A DNA stretch of 64,000 nucleotides, from positions 51,470-115,469 of the forward strand of contig JAMOUT010000079.1 in NCBI GenBank assembly GCA_027061995.1, given 5' to 3'. The stretch is from Candidatus Aminicenantota bacterium. Lineage in GTDB: Bacteria > Acidobacteriota > Aminicenantia > JAMOAD01. The notes below the pieces were generated by a model, which saw only the letters and a list, made by a program, of their open reading frames with translations, had not been told where the DNA came from and did not search any database. Of this stretch, positions 17,644-24,937 are shown one piece after another. Both the position numbers and the translations under genes were made by a program. How positions within the stretch are numbered: position 1 is the stretch's first letter; each line of letters starts with the position of its first letter.

Positions 17644-18610
17644 ATTTTTTTAACCCGTTTAAAAGCTCCTCTACGCTTACAGTGGATGCCCCCATTTTCA
17701 TTACCGTTAAAGCACCTGCCAGATTTGCAAGAAGGGCCGCTTTAAAAAAATTTTTTAAACTCAACCATGATAGTGTGTAAACTGATATAACAGTATCTCC
17801 GGCTCCCGTAACATCAACGATATTATTATCTCCGAATATAGGGATGATTTTCGGAGTCTTTCCCGACTCAATGAGAATCATCCCCTTTGAACCTCTTGTT
17901 ATTAACAAAGCTTCCGTTTTTAATTTATTAAAAAGGTTAATCCCTTTTTTTATAATATCTGTTGTATAATTCAAATTTGATGAATTAATCAATTCGGATT
18001 CATTAGGAGTAGCGGATGTTATTGTTTTGAACTTCCGTAGGTTAAATCTTGAATCCACAAAAACAGGAGGGAAATTTTTTATATCTTTTTTTAATCTGTT
18101 AAAATCCGAAGGGGTAAACACCGAATATCCGTAATCGGAAATAATGACAGCATCATAATTTTTTATTTTTTGTCCGATTCTTATTAAAAAATCCTTTTTT
18201 CTCCCTTTATAAATTTTATCTCTGTCTAATCTGAATATCTGTTGTTTTTTTGTATTTTCCTTACCTGCAAGAAATCTTGTTTTAAGAGGGGTTTTAAAAA
18301 TATTTTTTCTTATTATGTTGGAAGTATCAATCTTCCCGTTTTTCAGAAGTTTTATAATGTTTTTTCCCTCTTCATCATTCCCGATAATAGAAAAAACACC
18401 GACTTCAGCTCCAAGCTCATTAAGATTGTTTATTGTGTTTCCCGCTCCTCCCAATTTGTATTCGACAGAATCCTCGCTTAAAATCAGAACCGGAGCTTCT
18501 CTTGAGATTCTTGATGTTTTCGCATAAACATATTTATCAAGGATTAAATCACCTATTACCATTATCTTAAGTTTTTTAAAATCAGTTATTGATTGTTTTA
18601 GTCTTTTCAT
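17603..18610 (-). CDS. hldA: D-glycero-beta-D-manno-heptose-7-phosphate kinase
   Basis: 335 residues of the PfkB/ribokinase family, equal to the N-terminal half of HldE: VIGDLILDKYVYAKTSRISREAP near the start, KLGGAGNTINNL, and the anion-hole motif DVTGAGDT at about 266-273. It phosphorylates heptose-7-phosphate at C1. The ATG at 18610 gives the usual N-terminal length; a GTG at 18622, overlapping the upstream stop by 8 bases, is possible, and neither has a clear SD. Kinase and adenylyltransferase are separate genes here, as in HldA/HldC organisms. Confidence 0.92.
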   Translation of the reverse strand: MKRLKQSITDFKKLKIMVIGDLILDKYVYAKTSRISREAPVLILSEDSVEYKLGGAGNTINNLNELGAEVGVFSIIGNDEEGKNIIKLLKNGKIDTSNIIRKNIFKTPLKTRFLAGKENTKKQQIFRLDRDKIYKGRKKDFLIRIGQKIKNYDAVIISDYGYSVFTPSDFNRLKKDIKNFPPVFVDSRFNLRKFKTITSATPNESELINSSNLNYTTDIIKKGINLFNKLKTEALLITRGSKGMILIESGKTPKIIPIFGDNNIVDVTGAGDTVISVYTLSWLSLKNFFKAALLANLAGALTVMKMGASTVSVEELLNGLKKYEDIILKTIAENS

Positions 18611-18614
18611 AAGG

Positions 18615-19460
18615 TCAGACACTTATACCGGCTAAACAGGAACTCTTTAATTTCAGAACTTTCAACCATTTTTGCCTGCTTTCATCCGCTTTTCTTTTAT
18701 ATTCAGGGCTATTAAAATAATCAATTGTTCTTTTTCTTAACGGAAAAAGCTGGGAGCCACATTTCCAAGAATAATTTTTCCTCAGAAAACCGTATTTAAT
18801 ACAATTCTCATAAACAGCCCACGATAAATGATAAAAACCAAGCTCTTCAATGAATTTTTGATAAACGGCTCTGAACTCCCCCTCTTTTTCAGGATTGGTA
18901 AATTTAAAATAATCTTTATACATCATTGCATTATGAAAAAATTGAGGTTTTGCTTGAATTCCATCAACTTTAAGATCTCGACCGAGTGCTCTGAAAAGTA
19001 TATAGAGCTCTTTTTTGATTCCGAGGCCCGGAAACTTCTGCCCGGGGAGTTTCTTTTTCTCCGGAGTAAATGAAGCCTTTGGGTTTTGTAGCGTTAACCA
19101 TTCAATAGTAAGATATTTGAGTCTTTCCGGTCCGAAAAAATCTATGTTATGCTGATGAGGTTCAAAATTTTCAATTGATACCAAAAGATCAACAATCAAA
19201 TTATTTTTGTTTTTGTATTTATTGTAAATAGTCAATCTTTGGGTTGAAACATCGGGGGATTCAAGATCTATCTTTAGTTCCGTAAACCCTATCTTATTAG
19301 CTTTTTTTACCAATCCTATTTTTTCGATTATAAGGAACATCTCCTTTAAAGTATATTTTCCGAGAAAAAGGGAGGAGCCTTCGGTAAATTGTAACTGATT
19401 TATAATATCTTTTTCTGAAATTAACTGAATGTCAATATCTTGATTATTTTTATCTTTCAT
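18615..19460 (-). CDS. Conserved-looking protein of unknown function, first gene of the heptose operon
   Basis: 281 residues, cytoplasmic, no signal peptide or membrane segment. I do not recognise a family with certainty. Notable stretches are LQNPKASFTPEKKKLPGQ, FPGLGIKKELYILFRALGR and PQFFHNAMMYKDYFKF, then a region rich in aromatic residues ending LSWAVYENCIKYG. The density of Gly, Pro, His and aromatic residues in these blocks suggests conserved sites. It is followed by hldA with only 4 bases between, so a role linked to LPS-core sugars is possible but is inferred only from position. No SD; the start appears leaderless. Confidence 0.75.
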   Translation of the reverse strand: MKDKNNQDIDIQLISEKDIINQLQFTEGSSLFLGKYTLKEMFLIIEKIGLVKKANKIGFTELKIDLESPDVSTQRLTIYNKYKNKNNLIVDLLVSIENFEPHQHNIDFFGPERLKYLTIEWLTLQNPKASFTPEKKKLPGQKFPGLGIKKELYILFRALGRDLKVDGIQAKPQFFHNAMMYKDYFKFTNPEKEGEFRAVYQKFIEELGFYHLSWAVYENCIKYGFLRKNYSWKCGSQLFPLRKRTIDYFNSPEYKRKADESRQKWLKVLKLKSSCLAGISV

Positions 19461-19461
19461 A

Positions 19462-19495
19462 TTGTAAGTTTACAACTTTATAAAAATTTGTTCAA
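19462..19495 (-). promoter_or_regulatory. Heptose operon promoter, leaderless, with overlapping palindrome
   Basis: Minus-strand TTGAAC (19490-19495), 17-base spacer, TAAACT (19467-19472), then six bases to the ATG at 19460, so transcription should begin at or next to the A of the start codon. A perfect palindrome TTGTAA-AC-TTACAA (19462-19475) covers the -10 box and start point and could be a repressor site. Confidence 0.55.
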
Positions 19496-19542
19496 GCTTT
19501 TCTATTTTTTACAAAAATAGGTATGTTTCGGATAAACTACAT

Positions 19543-20124
19543 TCATAAATAGCTAAAATAAAATAGTTTTAGTTCTTCCCTCTTTTTCATAATAAAATAT
19601 CTTTCAATCAACCTTGTTTTTTCCTTTTCTCCAACTTTTATATATTGAAAATTTTTATTCCACTCCTGTTCTGTCTCTTCCTTTTTCTCATTAAAAAACA
19701 AATCTATTATTTCTCTGTCTATCTTATCATCAAAACTCTCTTTATCATTATAGCTTGATTCTTTTAAATTGAACTGTCTATATTTTTCCCTGAAAGATTC
19801 AGATTCTATCAAATTTATTTGTTTATCAATCTCTTCCAATCTATTATCATTGTTATCTGTTTGTTTAGATACTAATTTATCCCCCTTTTGTTTAAATTCT
19901 TTCTCAACTATCTTTTTAAAATACAATAGTGTCTTTTTTCTTCCCGCTTGTTCAAAACCTTTTCTTAAACTTTTTTTTATTATTGTCAAAGGGATTTTAT
20001 TTTCTTCCCATTTTTTTATAAGATCAATCTCAAGAGGGGATAAAAAATAACCTCTTTTTACTCTTGAAAGATATTCAAAAGCTATTTCATAAAAAAAATT
20101 CTCATCTCCCTTGTGTTTCGCCAT
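19543..20124 (-). CDS. Hypothetical cytoplasmic protein, charged and helical
   Basis: 193 residues, not firmly recognised. The region at about 14-52 (IAFEYLSRVKRGYFLSP, then LIKKWEENKIPLTIIKKSL) resembles a small helical module seen in hypothetical proteins of other Gram-negative bacteria, in which a short wing-like segment is followed by a helical DnaD-like part; this is a memory-level resemblance. The rest is strongly charged and probably coiled-coil. It overlaps the end of coaX by 23 bases and is the last gene of the barrel protein-birA-coaX operon. Confidence 0.7.
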   Translation of the reverse strand: MAKHKGDENFFYEIAFEYLSRVKRGYFLSPLEIDLIKKWEENKIPLTIIKKSLRKGFEQAGRKKTLLYFKKIVEKEFKQKGDKLVSKQTDNNDNRLEEIDKQINLIESESFREKYRQFNLKESSYNDKESFDDKIDREIIDLFFNEKKEETEQEWNKNFQYIKVGEKEKTRLIERYFIMKKREELKLFYFSYL

Positions 20125-20782
20125 ATCTAATCAACCCTTCCAAGACAAGGTTTTCCGCAAATATCACCTTTTTAAAATATCTCATAAATTCTTTTCCATA
20201 ACCACCCGTAAATATTAATTCGGTTTTATCTTCTTTTGTATTTCGTATGGCTCTTCCAATTAAACCGATTATCGCATTTGTTATCCCTGAATCTATACAA
20301 TCAAAGGTAGATTTTCCCAAACCGCCTACAATATTGAAAACATGGTTTTTAAGTAGTGCTGTTTTATCTTCCAAGCATTTTGTTATTGTTAAAGGTCCGG
20401 GGAAGATCATACCACCGGAGTATCTGTTTTCGGAAGAAAGAAAATCAATGGTAATGGCTGTTCCGAAATCAACTATCAATACAGGGCTTCCGAATTTTTT
20501 ATAAGCGCTGAAAATTGCTGCGACTCGATCTTGTCCGAGAGATTTTAAATCATTATATTCAAAATCTATCTCCTCTATTTTCAAAGGATTTATATCAATA
20601 ATTTTCCCGGATATTTTTTTTAAGACTTCATTTTTTTTATCAGGATTTACAGAAGATATGATTATTTTATCATCCTTTAAAAACGGGATTCTTTCGACTT
20701 CAGTATATTTTTTCACGGTTAATTCTTTTTCTTTGAAAAAACCTATCTTAACCGATGAATTACCTATGTCAATAGCAATCAT
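20102..20782 (-). CDS. coaX: Type III pantothenate kinase
   Basis: 226 residues, somewhat short for CoaX (about 255). ASKHA-fold motifs are present: DIGNSSVKIG at 5-14, GQDR at 83-86, DFGTAITID at 105-113 and GGMIFPG at 123-129. It makes 4'-phosphopantothenate, the first step of coenzyme A synthesis, and unlike type I/II kinases is not feedback inhibited. Overlaps birA by 4 bases; birA-coaX is a common bacterial pairing. Confidence 0.93.
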   Translation of the reverse strand: MIAIDIGNSSVKIGFFKEKELTVKKYTEVERIPFLKDDKIIISSVNPDKKNEVLKKISGKIIDINPLKIEEIDFEYNDLKSLGQDRVAAIFSAYKKFGSPVLIVDFGTAITIDFLSSENRYSGGMIFPGPLTITKCLEDKTALLKNHVFNIVGGLGKSTFDCIDSGITNAIIGLIGRAIRNTKEDKTELIFTGGYGKEFMRYFKKVIFAENLVLEGLIRYGETQGR

Positions 20783-21507
20783 AACTCTATTTTTATAACC
20801 TCCCCTTCATAAATATTCTCCTCCTTATCCTCTCTCCTTATTATTATCGAACCATCGTTATTATAGCCGATAAAAACAGCGTTAAATTTCTCTCTTCTTG
20901 TTTTTATAATGATCTTTTCTCCCTTTTTAAAACGGGAAAACTTTTCTGTTTCCAAAACAAGCTTTGAAACAGTTTCTTTTCCGTCCATGTTTATTTCTAT
21001 TAACTTAAGAATTCGCTTAAGAATCGCCGTTGTTTGAAAAATTCTCTTTTTTAATATTTTCAGTGATGTCGCTTTGTCCCGAAGTTCTTCGGGAAAATCA
21101 TCCCTATTATGATTGATATTTATTCCCACCCCGATAATCAAAGATGTTTTTTCCCCTTTGTTTATTCCCTCCGATAAAATTCCGGATATTTTTTTCCCTT
21201 TTATATATATATCATTAGGCCATTGATATTGAGGCAACAATTTTAATTCTTCAAAAAACCGCAAGAGAGCCAGGGTAATTATAAGGGGGAATAATCTTAT
21301 TTCTTCATGCTCTATATCATGAATTAGAATACTGAAGTATAACCCTTTTTCAGTTAGAGAAAACCACTCCCTTCCCCAACGACCTTTACCTTTTATCTGT
21401 TTTTTACACCTTAAAACAGTATATGAAGGATATGAATCTTTTTTCTCCTTTAAAAGTGTATTCGTAGAAGAGCATTTATCCAAATTAATTATATTGAAGC
21501 CGTGCAT
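20779..21507 (-). CDS. birA: Biotin-[acetyl-CoA carboxylase] ligase, without DNA-binding domain
   Basis: 242 residues with the catalytic core only. The biotinyl-AMP loop GKGRWGREW is at 40-48, followed by QYQWPNDIYIKGKKISGIL with the conserved Lys, then GVGININ and a small C-terminal SH3-like domain. There is no N-terminal helix-turn-helix, so it should be a ligase only, not a repressor. The ATG at 21507 overlaps the upstream stop as TGATG; a TTG three bases earlier is possible. Confidence 0.92.
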   Translation of the reverse strand: MHGFNIINLDKCSSTNTLLKEKKDSYPSYTVLRCKKQIKGKGRWGREWFSLTEKGLYFSILIHDIEHEEIRLFPLIITLALLRFFEELKLLPQYQWPNDIYIKGKKISGILSEGINKGEKTSLIIGVGININHNRDDFPEELRDKATSLKILKKRIFQTTAILKRILKLIEINMDGKETVSKLVLETEKFSRFKKGEKIIIKTRREKFNAVFIGYNNDGSIIIRREDKEENIYEGEVIKIEL

Positions 21508-22085
21508 CAATTATGAATTATGATTTTCAGTCCCGCTTCAAGACAAAGACCACTTATATTGATATCTTGACCAAGAATCCTTGAAAAAGTTTTGAGGTTT
21601 TTGTATCTTACTCCTATAAAAAAACGGTTTTTGCCTTTAATGTCAACATTAATCCCCCCCCCGAAAACTATTACGAATTTTGAACCTGTGCTTGAATTTA
21701 TAATACTGTTTTCTTTATAAAAATTATAAGAGGGCTCTATGGAGATATAGGGGGAAATATGAAAAATATATTCATTCTGAAAAATTGTCAAAGGTTCCAC
21801 CCTTATATCGACGGAGATAGAACTTATTGAAAGAGAGAGGTCCTCTTTCGTGAAAGAGAGAAATCCCTTATCATTGTTTTTAGCATACATGCCAGCAATG
21901 GTTATCCCTTCGTAAGGAGATGTTCCTATCCCGATTCCCCAACCATAGGAGATAGTTCCGTATAATGATTTGTATATCCCGTTTGAATGAGTGTTTAGTG
22001 AAGATTTAAACCATAAATCAATACCTCCGAAAGAGGGGTAAACAATAAAAAAAACAATTAAAATTAATAATACTTTTTTCCTCAT
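21507..22085 (-). CDS. Putative outer membrane beta-barrel protein
   Basis: 192 residues with a signal peptide (MRKKVLLILIVFFIVYPSFG, residues 1-20). The rest alternates hydrophobic and polar residues with Gly/aromatic turns (YGTISYGWGIGIGTSPYEG, FVIVFGGGINVDIKG), as expected for an 8-10 strand barrel. No specific family is recognised. The ATG at 22085 is chosen because a -10 box ends five bases before it; no SD is present. First gene of the birA-coaX operon, divergent from carD. Confidence 0.72.
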   Translation of the reverse strand: MRKKVLLILIVFFIVYPSFGGIDLWFKSSLNTHSNGIYKSLYGTISYGWGIGIGTSPYEGITIAGMYAKNNDKGFLSFTKEDLSLSISSISVDIRVEPLTIFQNEYIFHISPYISIEPSYNFYKENSIINSSTGSKFVIVFGGGINVDIKGKNRFFIGVRYKNLKTFSRILGQDINISGLCLEAGLKIIIHN

Positions 22086-22090
22086 ATCCA

Positions 22091-22119
22091 ATTTTAAGCT
22101 AATTTTTAATTAAAATCAA
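22091..22119 (-). promoter_or_regulatory. Promoter of the barrel protein-birA-coaX operon (leaderless)
   Basis: Minus-strand TTGATT (22114-22119), 17-base spacer, TAAAAT (22091-22096), then only five bases to the ATG at 22085. The 22120-22300 stretch between this promoter and carD contains no gene; it holds a small palindrome CGGTTT-ATTTA-AAACCG at 22141-22157. Confidence 0.65.
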
Positions 22120-22307
22120 ATATACTTTATTCGTTGGATGCGGTTTATTTAAAACCGAAAAGTGTTGCGGTTTTACTCCTGTTTTCATGCTACTTCTCGT
22201 TCCTCTTTTAAATTACAGTCATTTCTTCATTATTTTACCCTTATTTATCGGTTTTCACCCTTGTCCGGCGGGTTTTCGACGAATATAGGGAAATTGCTAT
22301 TTCTGAT

Positions 22308-22327
22308 AAAATATAGTAAAATATAGT
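22308..22327 (+). repeat. Two 10-base direct repeats with TATAGT, abutting the carD start
   Basis: AAAATATAGT occurs twice in tandem and ends at the base before the carD ATG. The first TATAGT (22312-22317) is 10 bases from the ATG and could be a -10 box for a nearly leaderless transcript; no -35 is seen and there is no SD. Confidence 0.5.
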
Positions 22328-22843
22328 ATGAAAAATAACGGGAAATTAAAAATCGGCGAGATTGTCTTTTATCCACAGGTAGGATTAGGTAAAATAGATG
22401 ATTTGATGCTTGAAGATGTTGACGGAACAAAAAAAGAAGCATATGTTATAAGTTTTCTTGATAATAATTCAAAAGCTTTTGTTCCCGTTGATTCGGCTAA
22501 TATTATGAATGTTAGAAAACTAATGGGAAAAACCGCTGTTAACGAGCTGTTTGATTTTCTTGAAAAAGGTCAAATAAAAGTTGAAAAAGATTGGAAGAAA
22601 AGACATAAGCTTCATAATGAACTTTTTATTACGGGAGCGCCCGAAGATTTGGCTTTGATTTTAAAAAACCTGTTTTGGCTTGATAAAAAGAAAGGGCTTA
22701 CAAAGAATGAACGAAAATTTATGGATAAAGTGAACTATCTTTTATCTATGGAGATTGCCACTGTCTTAAATAAAGATGTCGAGAGTATTAAAATTGAAAT
22801 AAAACAAAAGATAGAAAAAAACTTCGGTAAAATAAAAAATTAA
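22328..22843 (+). CDS. CarD/CdnL-family RNA polymerase-binding regulator
   Basis: 171 residues. The N-terminal Tudor-like RNA polymerase-interacting domain is visible (KIGEIVFYPQVGLGKIDDL, residues about 8-26, to about 65), and the C-terminal all-helical DNA-contacting domain follows (KTAVNELFDFL ... WKKRHKLHNELFITG, ending in a long helix). Family members stabilise open promoter complexes. First gene of a run with the CBS protein, smpB, yraN, the HEAT protein and mutL; gaps are under 5 bases. A TRCF helicase is excluded by length. Confidence 0.88.
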   Translation: MKNNGKLKIGEIVFYPQVGLGKIDDLMLEDVDGTKKEAYVISFLDNNSKAFVPVDSANIMNVRKLMGKTAVNELFDFLEKGQIKVEKDWKKRHKLHNELFITGAPEDLALILKNLFWLDKKKGLTKNERKFMDKVNYLLSMEIATVLNKDVESIKIEIKQKIEKNFGKIKN

Positions 22844-22847
22844 ATAA

Positions 22848-24113
22848 ATGATATCTTATCTTATTGTTTTTCTCTTTTTTTTATTATTAAGTGCCTTTTT
22901 TTCCTCTGCCGAAACAGCTTTAACAAGTATTAATAAAAACAGAGTTGATTATCTTTCAAAAAAAAGATTAAAAAAAGCCATTATCTTAAAAAAACTTATT
23001 GAAAACCCCTCCGAATTTTTATCTACAATATTGGTTGGAAATACACTTGTAAATGCGGCGTTAGCTTCAATTTCCACATATCTTATATCCTCTTTTCTGA
23101 AAAACAATGATTCCGCTGTTTTGTATTCAACAATAGGGGTAACAATCATTATCCTGATTTTTTCAGAAGTAACTCCGAAATCTTTTGCGGTTATATATCC
23201 TGAGAAGCTCTCCTTTTTATATGTTTATTATATCCGATTTTTCAGAATCCTGTTTTTCCCGATAATTTTCATTTTAAACATCATATCAAAAATATTTCTT
23301 AAAAAGATTAAGATAAAGCAGGAGGAGGGTCCCCACATAGATGAAGCAACTTTAAATCTTTGGTTAAGAACAAAAAAAATAGATCTCGACTCAAGGAAAA
23401 AAGAGAAGCTGTTTTTAAGGTTTTTCAGCTTTTTTCAAAAAAGGGTCAAGGATATTATGATCACGAGGAAAGATGTTATCCTGATAAATATGGAATTATC
23501 AAACTCGCAGATTATGGATACAATAAGTAAATTTAGATTTTCAAGATATCCTGTGTATAAAGATAAAATTGATAATATCGTCGGTATTCTGCTTGCGAAG
23601 GATTTTATATATGATTATTATAATAAGAAAAGAGATTTTAGAATTAAGAAGATTATAAAAAAACCTATTTTTATACCCGAGTCTTCCCTCATTGATAATG
23701 CTTTAACTCTTTTAAGAAATAAAAGATCGCATATCGCCGTGGTTGTTGATGAATTCGGAAGTTTTGAGGGTATTATCACTCTCGAAGATATTGTGGAAGA
23801 GTTGACCGGAGAAATAGAAGATGAAAAAGATGAAAAACGGGATGAGGTTATAATAGAGAAAGAAAACGGTTGGATTATCAGTGGTGATGCAAGTATAAGG
23901 GATGTAATTATGGAAATTCCCGATTTTAAAATTCCTACTGACAGAGATTATTCAACAATATCAGGTTTTATACTTGATAGATTGGGAAAAATCCCCGAAG
24001 AAAAGGAATCATTTACTTATAATGATTTTTATATTAGAATTATTGAGATTGAAAACAATAAAATAATGAAGGTTCAGGTAGAGAAAAAGGATGAAAATAT
24101 TATCAAAGAATAG
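22848..24113 (+). CDS. CNNM/CorC-type protein (DUF21, tandem CBS, CorC_HlyC domains)
   Basis: 421 residues. A DUF21 membrane domain with about four segments (1-150; FFSSAETALTSINKNRV, LVGNTLVNAA) is followed by two CBS domains (about 200-315; VKDIMITRKDV, RFSRYPVYKD, HIAVVVDEFGSFEGIITLEDIVEELTGEI) and the C-terminal CorC_HlyC transporter-associated domain. These proteins are linked to magnesium or cobalt efflux; the older name hemolysin is not a functional statement. The ATG follows carD by 4 bases without an SD. Overlaps smpB by 23 bases. Confidence 0.9.
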   Translation: MISYLIVFLFFLLLSAFFSSAETALTSINKNRVDYLSKKRLKKAIILKKLIENPSEFLSTILVGNTLVNAALASISTYLISSFLKNNDSAVLYSTIGVTIIILIFSEVTPKSFAVIYPEKLSFLYVYYIRFFRILFFPIIFILNIISKIFLKKIKIKQEEGPHIDEATLNLWLRTKKIDLDSRKKEKLFLRFFSFFQKRVKDIMITRKDVILINMELSNSQIMDTISKFRFSRYPVYKDKIDNIVGILLAKDFIYDYYNKKRDFRIKKIIKKPIFIPESSLIDNALTLLRNKRSHIAVVVDEFGSFEGIITLEDIVEELTGEIEDEKDEKRDEVIIEKENGWIISGDASIRDVIMEIPDFKIPTDRDYSTISGFILDRLGKIPEEKESFTYNDFYIRIIEIENNKIMKVQVEKKDENIIKE

Positions 24114-24540
24114 GAAAGCATATAATGATTATGAAATCATAGATAAATATGAAGCGGGTATTGAGCTTCTGGGCTCAGAGGTTAAATCGGCAAGAAGAGG
24201 AAGCTTTACCCTGAAAGACAGTTATTGCAGGATAAAAAATGGTGAAATTTTTCTTTATAATTCATATATAGCTCCTTACAAACCTGCCACATATAATAAC
24301 CATGACCCTGAAAGGGTTAGAAAATTGTTGTTGCACAAAAGGGAGATATTAAAATTGCATAGTAAAGTTAAAGAGAGGGGACTAACGATTATCCCCTTAA
24401 AAGTTTATCTGAATAAAAAAGGGCTTATTAAAATTGAAATTGCACTTGCAAAAGGGAAACGGGAATACGAGAAAAAGCAGAGAATAAAAGAAAGAACCAT
24501 TAAAAAAGAGATTGACCGATATTTAAAAAACAGATTTTAA
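24091..24540 (+). CDS. smpB: SsrA-binding protein SmpB
   Basis: 149 residues, the normal length. Family blocks: NRKAYNDYEIIDKYEAGIELLGSEVKSAR, GSFTLKDSY, IAPY, HDPERVRKLLLHKREI, and the basic tail GKREYEKKQRIKERTIKKEI. It brings tmRNA to stalled ribosomes. The tmRNA gene itself is not in the window. The start lies inside the upstream gene with AAAAAGG as SD; the stop TAA shares its last base with the yraN ATG. Confidence 0.96.
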   Translation: MKILSKNRKAYNDYEIIDKYEAGIELLGSEVKSARRGSFTLKDSYCRIKNGEIFLYNSYIAPYKPATYNNHDPERVRKLLLHKREILKLHSKVKERGLTIIPLKVYLNKKGLIKIEIALAKGKREYEKKQRIKERTIKKEIDRYLKNRF

Positions 24541-24935
24541 TGATTTATAAAAAAATAAAATCATATTTTCTAAAAAAACAACTTGAAAAAACCATTAATC
24601 TTTCAAATAAAGAGATTGGAAAAAAAGGGGAATCCTTTGCTTCCTTGATTCTTGAACTCAAGGGTTATAGGATACTTAGCAGAAATTTAAGGATAGCCGG
24701 AGGAGAAATAGATATTCTTGCAGTCAAGGATGAATGTTTATATGTTTTTGAGGTAAAATTAAGAACTTCGGATAAATTCGGTGGTGCTTCCGAAGCCATA
24801 ACTAAAAAGAAGAAGAGAAAATTAGGTAAAATAACGGATTTAATTAGTGATAAAAGATATAAAACCGTTCAATTAAAACTGTTTACTATTGACATCAAAT
24901 CGGGTAAATTGTATTATGATATTATTGATGTATAA
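24540..24935 (+). CDS. YraN family protein (UPF0102, nuclease-like fold)
   Basis: 131 residues. The family pattern is clear: KKGESFASLILELKGYRIL, NLRIAGGEIDILAVK and VFEVKLR, the last two forming the E/D...ExK arrangement of the restriction-endonuclease-like fold. Function is unknown though a nuclease is suspected from the fold. One-base stop/start overlap with smpB, no SD, so coupled translation. Confidence 0.9.
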   Translation: MIYKKIKSYFLKKQLEKTINLSNKEIGKKGESFASLILELKGYRILSRNLRIAGGEIDILAVKDECLYVFEVKLRTSDKFGGASEAITKKKKRKLGKITDLISDKRYKTVQLKLFTIDIKSGKLYYDIIDV

Positions 24936-24937
24936 TA

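Noticed and set aside
22141..22157. Palindrome CGGTTT-ATTTA-AAACCG in the carD / barrel protein gap
   Set aside because: It is 22 bases upstream of the -35 of one promoter, without a T-run and with a 6-base arm only; too weak to call an operator or terminator.
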